Origin: Siphonodentalium dalli
Lineage: Eukaryota; Mollusca; Scaphopoda; Gadilida; Siphonodentaliidae
Assembly: GCA_032622095.1 (NCBI GenBank)
Contig: CP136067.1
Location: forward strand, 127,879,030 to 127,943,029
DNA length: 64,000 bases
Direction of reading: 5' to 3'
Shown: one piece after another, positions 34,681 through 44,916 of the stretch
How positions within the stretch are numbered: position 1 is the first letter of the stretch
Layout of the letters: each line of letters opens with the position of its first letter
Program-made: the position numbers and the translations under genes
The notes under the pieces: generated by a model
What the model was told of the DNA's origin: nothing
Seen by the model: only the letters and a program-made list of their open reading frames with translations
Databases searched by the model: none

Positions 34681-35169
34681 AAGCGAGTGCAGGGATCAGA
34701 AAGATGGAGGAGTGATAGAAGGGAGGAGATTATGAAATAGACAAGAAAGATAGTAAAGTTGGTGGAAAAGAAGTGTGATAAATGCTGTATACAATAATCC
34801 CTCAGTCATAATCTAAATTTTACATTTTGGCGTTAAATCATGGTGTGTTGTCCAATACAGAAACGGAATTAGACCCCAAATACGTCTCGGCACCCAGGAG
34901 AGATGATGCATGAAAATAAGTATATAAGTATATATTAGGATAATTGTTATACTTGTAGTGCGTATCAATATAATCTAGATACAATTAGTACATGTAAGTA
35001 CAATCAGTAGTAAGTCCATTAATATGCCAAGGTCAGCACGGTTGAGCATGCACTCCGTGGGCAGACAGGCGGATATGCCCGAACACAATGTGCAGAAACG
35101 CGACTTACATATTTATACATACAAGTTATGCACATCATGTTCACATACACGACCCCCTGCGCACGGAGC

Positions 35170-37308
35170 TCACACATTATCGAAACGTCGACTTTGGATA
35201 ATAAACAGTTGTACAGCTTCAAATATTATAGAATTTGTTTCATCGGACATCTCATTAGACCCATATAATAGGACATCAATGTTCACATCTGCTGGCGAAA
35301 ATGGCAGAGCGGCTATCATATCAGCTCTAATTTGACTATATTGGGGACATTGCAAAAGAAAGTGGTACGCGGATTCAACTACAAATTCTCCACAAGAGCA
35401 AAATGGGGAATCTCTTACGTAATTTACAACAAGATCTTTGTTCAGATGGCTGCACCCCAGTCTCATTCTTGTGTGATATACTTGGCCTCTACGAGAGTGA
35501 CTATGATAATAAAACTTTGCTATATTAGTATGACCGACCTTCAGAAGACGCTTGAATTCTTCCACGGTTGATGATGCTTTTATTGAGACAGGTATATTAT
35601 TCCATGCGCGTATTGCTGACGGTAAGAACGTATCCATATATTTATTTCTGTTACTATATGGAGGGTGGATACTTACGCGTCTGTGATTATATCCAGAAGA
35701 TGTCGAATCGGGTGGGATCATGGTTGAAAGATAAGATGGGGCCTGATTTCTATGCATCTTGTAAAATAATATCATATGTTGAGTATGTCTCCTGGATGAA
35801 AGGGTTTCCCAACCAGTTTCAAATAATAAGTTTTTATCACTGACACTTCTGGTAGCCCCAGTAACAATCCTCGCCATCTCATATTGAATATCTTCAATTT
35901 TGTCACTCTTATAAATTGGTATATTATTCCAAACAGGTGACGCATATTCGAGTATCGGCCTTACATATGAGAAATAGGATTTTTCAAGTGTTGTCCTGCT
36001 CAGTCGGAATTTATGTCTCCGAATATGATTTACTCTTTTCCAGGCCTTTTCGGTCATCGTTTGTATATGAGTTTCCCAGGATCCGTTGTTATCGAAAGAG
36101 ACACCTAGATGTTTATGAGAACTTACCTCTGTAACTTGCGATGCCGCCATAATTAATGGTGGGTGAACAATAGCAGAATTCATCCTTGATACTATTAACG
36201 CTTCCGTTTTTAAAGGATTAAATGTTACTAACCACATTTTTGACCAGTTCACAATAGTTTGAATGTCATTGTTCATGATTTCTGCAGCTAACGTTGGATT
36301 TTCAACACATAAATATATTGAAGTATCGTCTGCAAAAAGTCGTATATTACATATAATATTTTCAGTTATATCATTAATGTATACAAGAAATAGGAGTGGA
36401 CCTAAGATAGATCCCTGTGGTACGCCTGCTGAAACATCATGCCAATCGGAGCTAGCATTGTCAATTAGGACTCTCTGTTGTCTGGATTGTAAATATGATT
36501 TAATCAAGTTATATGCCTTGCCATTGATACCCATTTTCGAGAGTTTATGTAGAAGCCCCTTATGCCACACTTTATCAAAAGCCTTACTGATGTCACAAAA
36601 GATACAACGCACATCCTTACCTTCATCGAGTGATCTGCTAATATAATCATATACATCAACAAGTTGGTATACGGCAGAATCACCTTTAGTGAACCCAGAT
36701 TGGTAAATAGAAAGCAAATTGCGTTTGTCAAGATACGACGAGAGGTATTTATATATGCACTTTTCGTATGTTTTTGATACGCAGCTCAATAGTGAGATTG
36801 GGCGGTAGTTAGATATGACACTAGGATCACCACTCTTGAAGACAGGGGTTACATTAGATCGCTTCCACTCTGATGGATAATAACCGTCATCGGTAAATTT
36901 GTTGAAGAAATATGCAAGAGGTTCACATAGGGAGGACGCACATACTTTTAATACACGAGGGCTAATATTATCAGGGCCACTCGCTTTGGACACTTTTAGT
37001 GCCTTCAGTGCGTTATATACGTCAACTGACGTGATACAAATTTCTGTTAATTCAGTATCAACAATTGATCTGCATTCGTGGTTATACTGTGGTATGCTAT
37101 GTAATCTATCGTCTAGGTTTGATATTGCGCAAAAGTAGTCGTTTAAAGCATTCGCCTTTTCATCTGGTGAGACCATATAATTTTCCCCACTTGCAAGAGG
37201 TGGTACGGTTCTGTTATTATTTGGAAATAAGAGTTTCTGAAGTTGTGTGCCAATGACAGTACATATGCCATCGGAGTATAGTATGTTTGGTCCTGGAAAA
37301 CAGCCCAT
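35170..37308 (-). CDS. LINE reverse transcriptase ORF, copy 2
   Basis: Same 712-codon protein as at 24934-27072 with one change, Ser91 to Cys. All RT motifs, including FADD and the C-terminal Cys/His knuckle, are intact. The 3' untranslated region is cut at 34681 by the tandem junction, so this copy lacks the element's 3' end, which is normally needed for mobilisation. Confidence 0.92.
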   Translation of the reverse strand: MGCFPGPNILYSDGICTVIGTQLQKLLFPNNNRTVPPLASGENYMVSPDEKANALNDYFCAISNLDDRLHSIPQYNHECRSIVDTELTEICITSVDVYNALKALKVSKASGPDNISPRVLKVCASSLCEPLAYFFNKFTDDGYYPSEWKRSNVTPVFKSGDPSVISNYRPISLLSCVSKTYEKCIYKYLSSYLDKRNLLSIYQSGFTKGDSAVYQLVDVYDYISRSLDEGKDVRCIFCDISKAFDKVWHKGLLHKLSKMGINGKAYNLIKSYLQSRQQRVLIDNASSDWHDVSAGVPQGSILGPLLFLVYINDITENIICNIRLFADDTSIYLCVENPTLAAEIMNNDIQTIVNWSKMWLVTFNPLKTEALIVSRMNSAIVHPPLIMAASQVTEVSSHKHLGVSFDNNGSWETHIQTMTEKAWKRVNHIRRHKFRLSRTTLEKSYFSYVRPILEYASPVWNNIPIYKSDKIEDIQYEMARIVTGATRSVSDKNLLFETGWETLSSRRHTQHMILFYKMHRNQAPSYLSTMIPPDSTSSGYNHRRVSIHPPYSNRNKYMDTFLPSAIRAWNNIPVSIKASSTVEEFKRLLKVGHTNIAKFYYHSHSRRGQVYHTRMRLGCSHLNKDLVVNYVRDSPFCSCGEFVVESAYHFLLQCPQYSQIRADMIAALPFSPADVNIDVLLYGSNEMSDETNSIIFEAVQLFIIQSRRFDNV

Positions 37309-37557
37309 TCAATTAATATAGGCGTTGACAACTGAGTGCGAAGACGGACGCTGTGAACTCGAACAGACTTACTCTCGACAACCAAATAATATCTACTCAC
37401 GACGAGTTAAATTTGGTCGCTCTTATTAGCACCTATCTGGAAAAACTGGTCGTGGTTTGTGGTAACCTTTATTGGTGCACGATTACATGTGTATGAACTT
37501 CGTCAGCTCGGTCTGTTTCAACATCGTATATCGCAACACTTACTTCGCGTGACTGTA

Positions 37558-39477
37558 ATGGAGGGTGTTCTTATCCAATCTGACCAAATATTAAATGGTC
37601 TCGATGATTTCGAACATTTGCAGCTAAATATGGCGGAGCATGATGTATACGAACTCCAACAAATTGGAGAGATGCGAAATGAGGAACTTGTTGCAAAGCA
37701 AAACTCTTCCTCACTCAACGCTTGCCTGCCTCCAATGTTAAATGCACAATCATGCATTTCAAGCCCCATTGTGCATACGATCGACAAATCTGAAGCAACA
37801 GAATCGCCACCTCTTCGAAGTCTTTTGAACCTCCCAAAAGACAAATTTATCAATGAACTGTTGCATGTTATTCCAGACGAAACCGGTCTCAACGCGTTGA
37901 GACATTCCGTATTTACGGAAGCTAGACATAACAGCGAGGAACTTCAACAGTGCAAACTGAAGCAACGATTCCAACGAGACTCTGGAAAGCCAAACCGCGA
38001 AAAATACGCTAACGATATTTACAACATAGTGCAGTTTATTCGGGGTGACAATTTCAGTGTTATACGCGATGTCGTTACGAAAACACTATCTGTGAACAGT
38101 AGCACAATACAACCTGGTAATGAGCCCAACAAAAGAGAGTCTTCGGAGCCGTGCAAATGTAATACGATCTGTATACAAGATAAACTCACTGAAACTCTGA
38201 CCGATTTGACTCTTACAAAAAAGAACCAATTGGAACGTGAACAAAAATGGTCAGACGACTTGTCATCAGTGAATAGCTCTATAAACACACTGACAAAAAA
38301 CCAGTCAGACATTATGGAGAAACTAACTATCTTGGAGACAATTGTTTGTGATGTCAAACTGAAGTGCAATTCTAACTCAACGTCTATTGGTAGCACCATT
38401 GGCAATGTAGCTTCAGTCAGTCTCGGACTGGATCGTCTGCGAGATGATAAGTGCATGGGTATCGACAATCTAAAGCATCGCGTTAAGATGTTAGAAAGCA
38501 ACGTCGGCTCATCACAGGACGACTATCATAATTTTATCAAATCTGTGAACTCCAAAGTGTCCGACATGTCGAAGTCTTTCGTCAAACACGAGTCGTTAGA
38601 TCGAAGACTATCTTCTCTCACAAGCAAATGCTCATCGACGGTTGGAACTATTAAGCAGCATGTTGACGGTGTAGAGAGACCAATCGATTTGCTGTGGAAA
38701 GCTACCGACATGTCACATCATAATTTGTCAATAGGAGATCCTCAGGCAAACAGCAGTACAAACTCTGGAACACAAAACCAACCTAGGACACCGGGTGCTC
38801 TTGCTACAAATTCCAATGATATAATTATTGACAGTGTAGTGAATAACAGTGATGCTAGCCCTAAAATCCTGCCCGAACCGTCGGTCGATCCACTCGACCA
38901 CTTATCTCCTATAAATTGGTCAAAGGATACCAGCTCCCTAATGAGGGAAATTCTTGTCAAGACCAAAAAATCTACTGACTTTACTACCACGAATCAAGCT
39001 GACACTCAGTCAAGATCTCCAACATTCAGTAATATGCTGGCGAATACCGCAGGTGTTGGCAATTCGATTGCCTCTTCGAAAGCGCAATCTGACAATGTCG
39101 CATCGGGACAACATTCCTCGCATTCTAATTCAAATTATAACGAAAGTTTAAATAGCATTCCTGTCATTTCAACAACCGAGCAGAATGAGGAGAGACAACG
39201 AACGTACAACACAGACCGCACGCGCGACGACATGAGAATGGCCCACAACTCGTCAGTTCGTAATAAATATGACAACAACTCGAAAATGCAAGTATTCAAT
39301 TCATACCACCAACAAACTTCAGCATCAGAAACCGATTCGACGCACATATTCCATGATGTCCCACCACGCGATTACCACGATGAAGAATATCGTCACGACG
39401 ATACATGCGGCTTTAAAGGCGTGTTACCTAAAAGAGGTCGGAGAACCCGTAAAATCTTTATAGGAAGGATTTATTAG
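37558..39477 (+). CDS. ORF1-like protein of the LINE, 3'-truncated, copy 2
   Basis: Identical in translation to the copy at 27322-29241. First in-frame ATG 37558; the open frame extends back to a GTG at 37459. Ends at the same junction with CDC25 intron sequence. Confidence 0.6.
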   Translation: MEGVLIQSDQILNGLDDFEHLQLNMAEHDVYELQQIGEMRNEELVAKQNSSSLNACLPPMLNAQSCISSPIVHTIDKSEATESPPLRSLLNLPKDKFINELLHVIPDETGLNALRHSVFTEARHNSEELQQCKLKQRFQRDSGKPNREKYANDIYNIVQFIRGDNFSVIRDVVTKTLSVNSSTIQPGNEPNKRESSEPCKCNTICIQDKLTETLTDLTLTKKNQLEREQKWSDDLSSVNSSINTLTKNQSDIMEKLTILETIVCDVKLKCNSNSTSIGSTIGNVASVSLGLDRLRDDKCMGIDNLKHRVKMLESNVGSSQDDYHNFIKSVNSKVSDMSKSFVKHESLDRRLSSLTSKCSSTVGTIKQHVDGVERPIDLLWKATDMSHHNLSIGDPQANSSTNSGTQNQPRTPGALATNSNDIIIDSVVNNSDASPKILPEPSVDPLDHLSPINWSKDTSSLMREILVKTKKSTDFTTTNQADTQSRSPTFSNMLANTAGVGNSIASSKAQSDNVASGQHSSHSNSNYNESLNSIPVISTTEQNEERQRTYNTDRTRDDMRMAHNSSVRNKYDNNSKMQVFNSYHQQTSASETDSTHIFHDVPPRDYHDEEYRHDDTCGFKGVLPKRGRRTRKIFIGRIY

Positions 39478-42400
39478 AAATAATAATATAACGTACCTCA
39501 GACTTAGTAGGTGTTTCTGATGCGAGAAACGAACTGAAACTACCTTCATGTTCGCTGATGTGTGCAGTAGTTGGTGTCTGTAAAACAAATTATATTCATT
39601 AATGTGGATATAATTAGCCATATCAATTAAAATTTATGTCAAGGAACTCAATTACTATTTCCTGTGTGGAACATTCTGTGCCTCTTATATTATACATTAT
39701 AGCATAGACTATTGAAAGAAAATAATCGAAAATATGCGAATAAAATACATAACATAATGTGAGCATGTAGGTGTCATAATACATACGTTCGTGTTCATTA
39801 CTGTGGTTGCGTTCGAATCTTCGCATAAAATGAACTGACGAACTAACTTGTGATCTATTCCTTAATACTGTTCTCAAATAAACACAATGTTGAAACTGAA
39901 ATTGTTTCTCTAAATTACGGATAATAGGTCCTTATAAATCACGTTTGTACGAGTTGGCAATTTCTACTGCTCTAATCCTGCTTACCTCTACGTCTATACC
40001 GCTATCTCTGGACGACTCGTCGACGTGAAGCTTGAAGTCACAAGGGCTCAACAGCTGGATGATATCCATGGTATCGTCTATGTCGAAAGTGATGTTAGGA
40101 ATCTGAAAGAAAAATGGTTTCAATTAATTAATATGGCAAAAGAGGACGTATTGACGTCAACTCGGATATCAACCTACAATCAACTACACTCTCGATAAAT
40201 ATAGGCCATATATTAATAATATAATAAATTTATACTGTGGGAATTTGATCTATTCTGGTAATATTCTCCGATACGTTCATTTATTTGAAATATTTAATAA
40301 CACGCGGAAATATTCAGGCAACTAAAATATATATTGGGCAATAAATTGTTGCCGCTAAATTCCATTACCTCGCTAAAGAATGTCAGACAATGAGCACACG
40401 CTACATGCCACTGATAAGATCCAGTTTATGCGGTGGCGATGTGAATGATAAATGTAAGGGAATACATTATAACTTAAAATATGTGTATCGACATAGAGAT
40501 GTATTCCAGTTCGAAGTGTTAAATAATAGCATTAGGGCTCTGCAAGTACCAGTTTTGAAACATTTGAAATGGATTGAGGTACACGGTAAAACTAATAACC
40601 ACGCGATGACGACGATACTCACAATGGATTCAAGGCGAGAAGAGCGAATGAATAAAAAGTCCAAACTTTACTGCTTATAAAGTAAGGGACATAATGTTGT
40701 TTATTTTGAGAATACGTGAGAAACGATTCGCGATGTTGTATGATAACAAATTGTAACACATCGGGATCGCGTGGCAGAATGTTGCTCACGAATACGGTTG
40801 CCTATCACAACTCTGGGCGTTAAAATTACACAGATAGTGGGAAGAGCAGCGTCGATGCGCATGACAACGTGTTAGATTTCTTGTTCAGAAGTGTTTAGTC
40901 GCATGTTTGGAAGTGAGATAACAGTTTGTGAGTGAAATTCAGCCCAGGAACTGTCAACTATATTGTTTACAACTTATCAACTATGTTAGCAATTTAGTCA
41001 GTCGGTGATTTGCTGAAGATGAATAACGATAAATGGGGGATCACGAACCTCACGAAGGCCCACACAATATACTGACACTGCGCTTTTTTTGGTTATCTGC
41101 TGAAGAAAATCGGGACCTAACTTTTCTAAATTCTATGAATTGAACAAATCTGTATCGGGCACATGTAGTCCGGACAATGCATGCACCAATGTTACCACCA
41201 ATGTGATGAGAAGTCAACAATCTTATGCGACCTACTAACTTCAATATAATACTCTTTATTCCGGCCTCCACGTATTCCGGCCTCCACGATGATGAGCAGT
41301 GAGGTTATTGAATTGTATGTTTTTCTATTCACAAATTCGTGGAGAGTGTATATAAACAGCAAAAAAACAATTGTAAAAGACAAATCCAAATGTAAAAGTC
41401 AGTTAGCACATATCAGCGCGGAACGGGTGTTGTAACTTTAACAAAAATAGGTACACATTATTAAGAGATCCGGTTTGTGTGCATATGTAAACATAATTTT
41501 AAACATACCATATTGTAGATAGTTGAAAATATTGAGTGTTTATATATGAATATGCGTTTTCTACTGCAACAAAATGAAATTGAACTGACAAGGTAAGACG
41601 GGACACCATTTTATTAACTACGCGCACATATCACATATCACATATCACATATCAGTTGAGCCTGGCTTACCATATTGTGCAAGTGATTGAATTTCAACCG
41701 ACAAAGAGTCACTTCTACTATGTCCCTAGCCCATAAGCGCGACTGGCGGCGTTTTCTCGCCTGATAGTGTGAAAGTCTGACCCCTTTATTAATCACCGGA
41801 ACCAACTTATATGTTTCGTCGTTAACATTACCACTCCATGAGGAGCTTATCACTCCGAGGGGAGCTTTGCGAATATGACAAGATTGAAGAATTCGTTTCG
41901 TTTTGTTTTCAACTCAGGTTTTGGCCCCAAATTATCCTTAGTAATGCTCACTTCCATAACATTCCAGTGATGTTCGGAAGATCAATATACAATTATGTCG
42001 ATAAATACAACAATGCGGCCTTCATATGCAGACAGATGACGTATACAGGCCCTATGTTAGTCATTGAGTTCTATAAATATATATAGGGGCACCATGAAAC
42101 AATAAAGAGCGTTTATTGACAGTATATTCATGACATGTTTCTAAAGAGCATATTTCTAACTCTTGTGTGGAAATAGTTTCCAATTCTCATGTGAATTTAT
42201 TTTTGGAGATACATTTATACAGTCTGTATGACGACATTTCATCTGATTATATTGATCATACATATATACTACCACATTGCGTAACTATGTATATGCGTAA
42301 CAATATAAAGAGCGTTTTAGGTTCAATATTTAACTGAGTTCAACCATCCGCACAGTAGTGAGGCAAACGCGCTATATTTTTACCACACCGGGAACATACA

Positions 42401-44916
42401 TGACCGAACGCTCTTTATATTGTTACATACAGCCGAATAAGAGTATGTTCCAAGAGCTGGAAAACTTCGCAATTGGTCTTATATTTATGTGGCGCGCGTT
42501 GGAGCTTATCACTCCGAGAGCAACTTTGCGAATATGACAAGTTTGAATAATTCGTTTTGTTTTTCAACTCAGGTTTTGCCCCCGAATTATCCTTAGTAAT
42601 GGTAACTTCTATAACATTCCAGTCATGTTCGGAAGATCAATATACACGTAGGTCGATAAATACAACAATCCGGACGACGTAGGCCCTATGCCAAGGAGTT
42701 CTATAAATATATATAGAGGCACCATGAAACAATAAAGAGCGTTCACTGACAGTATATTCATGACTTGTTTCTAAAGAGCATATTTCTAACTCTTGTGCGG
42801 ACATCAATTTCTAATACTTATGTGAATTTGATTTTGGAGATACATGTATACAGTCTGTATGACGACATTTCATTTGATTATATCGTCCATCCATATATAC
42901 TACCACATTGCGTAACTATGTATAGGTGTAACAATATAAAGAGCGTTTTAGGTTCAATGTTTAACTGAGTTCAACCCTCCGCACAGCAGTGAGGCAAACG
43001 CTCTATATGTTTACCACACCGGGAACATACACAACTGAACGCTCTTTATATTGTTACATAGATCCGACTAAGGGTATGTTCTAAGAGCTGGAAAACTTCG
43101 CAATTGGTCTTATATTTAGGTGGCGCGTGTTGGAAAGGGACGACGCACTAGGAATTTAGTTTTTACACAAAAAGTACCTATATATTAGACTTATATATAG
43201 GTAAGTTACTCATAAGTTTTTTTTTTATTTTCGGAACTGGACAGGGGTGTGCGGAAAAGCGAGAACAATTCCACGGTGATTTAAGTGGCAACCCAAAATG
43301 AACAGTGACAGTTTACAATTTAATATGCATCCGTTATAATTCAAACTATGGACAAACCCCCGTTTTATGAGCATATATAAATACACGATTTGATATCCAA
43401 TAGTACTTACTATATTGACTGTTCTGATTGCATATTGTTTGGAGTTGTACTGAGAGTTACATTAAAAACAATCAAGTAGAGTGTCTAAAACGATTATCTC
43501 GATCCTGACCATAAAGCGAGGAAACCATACATGCATCAATTTAATGGATCTGGTTGAATTCTTCCATATAGTTGACGTGAAGGCCACATAAGAACATGAG
43601 AATGAGTAATCGTAACTTAACTTGCGCGCCTGTGTATGAACCGGGAGTATAGAACTCTAGGCTACCGAGTACCACTCGTATTAGCTTACGTTTTGCTGTA
43701 TATATAGGGTTTCGATTCCTTATAAGGATTTCCCAAAATGAAGCCGCTTAATGAGATAACGTTGTTTCGGCAATAACAAGGTTTCCTATTTCTGGATCTT
43801 TAATAATCCTCTTATGGGAATTAAAATCGTCGGGTCCTTCGTCAACAAATACCACAAGCATCCCACTTTGACAGTTTGACCAAAAAAAATATTAAGTATT
43901 GCTCACTCTTAATGAAAATTCAACACGAGATATAGTCTGGGGCTTGTACTGAAAACGGAACGAACAAGTACATATTATGTTATTAGATGCAAGTGGCAAC
44001 AGGACTTCCGGTCGTGGAGAAAATCACTCTGGGCTAGACGAGGTCATGGGTTCGAACTTCGAACATATACTATTAAACTAAAATTATTGTAATGTGGTTG
44101 TTACTTTGGAATTACCCATTTTATTACAAAAGTATAGCATACACATTTTGTATTACAAAATTAGTAAATTCCAAAGTAACACTCACGTTACACTAATTTT
44201 TTGTTATTATGGTAATCAACTGGATTTCTACCAATGTATGTCTCTCACTGTTGATTTAGATTCAACATACACGACGATAACTTCATTAACAACATGCCTC
44301 CACGAGAAATGATATTCAACAGATCTTCTGGGACAGTATTGGGCCATGGGTTGAGGGAACTGGCAATGTGCCATTCTCGTCGATAGAGTAGTAACATAAG
44401 TTTGACAACAATATTTATTTTCAATGTAGCACGTTATGTGAAACAATATATATTAACAATAATTTAGCGAGGTCTTTATGGCATATACATTTTATAAATA
44501 ACAATAACAGTATCACAGCTAAGCTTGAAAACAAAACAAATATCTCACACACCAAGCAGTTCATATATTGCTACCCAAATGACGTTTTTTGGGGAGGGGG
44601 GTGTATTAATAAATAGTTAGTCAAGAAAGACATGTGACTACCCGTTAAGTACGCTGATCAAATCTTGGTGCACTGGTGTCTGAGAAATAACATGACAACA
44701 AATAACAACAAACAACAGAGTAACAACAACTTGATGATGACGAACAGCTAGAATCTCAGCGACCTCTTCCTCTGACCGTTGGACCAGGACTTGGACTTGG
44801 CTCGGAAGTGACGTAGCTGAGATGAATAATCCTGGTGCAGCATAGGTCGATATGACTGCGGGGTGCAGAGCGCCTGGAAAGAGTAATTTATAGCAAATAA
44901 GTACAAAATAATATTC
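39474..44916. repeat. CDC25-array unit E
   Basis: Equivalent of unit D at +10,236 bp. Subrepeats lie at about 41847-43140, the mutated-donor leader motif near 43630-43700, and the 189-bp insertion at 44015-44203. No additional gene. Confidence 0.88.
44748..44873 (-). CDS. CDC25: CDC25 gene 6, terminal exon g only
   Basis: 41 codons plus TAG, with the TTCCAG acceptor and the [10 protein letters not shown]...KSKSWSNG tail intact. The rest of the gene would lie beyond the LINE and the scaffold gap. By analogy with gene 5 the catalytic exons are probably missing here too. Confidence 0.7.
   Translation of the reverse strand, partial: ALCTPQSYRPMLHQDYSSQLRHFRAKSKSWSNGQRKRSLRF

Larger units (their letters stand above)
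34512..40102 (-). pseudogene. CDC25: CDC25 gene 5, only exons a, b and g remain
   Basis: Exon a 39986-40102 and exon b 39497-39577 are intact. The next recognisable coding piece downstream is exon g at 34512-34637 with its acceptor and stop. Between them lies the LINE (34681-39473). Exons c-f, with the rhodanese core and HCEFSSER, are absent because the 10,236-bp unit joins the intron before exon g directly to the LINE. Splicing b to g would keep frame (both phase 0) and give a short protein of about 107 codons with no catalytic site. Likely a pseudogene or an assembly product. Confidence 0.8.
34681..44916. repeat. 10,236-bp tandem unit, copy 2
   Basis: Matches 24445-34680 base for base apart from very few substitutions. 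Contains a LINE copy (34681-39473), exons b and a of gene 5, the unit E intergenic block and exon g of gene 6. Confidence 0.93.
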
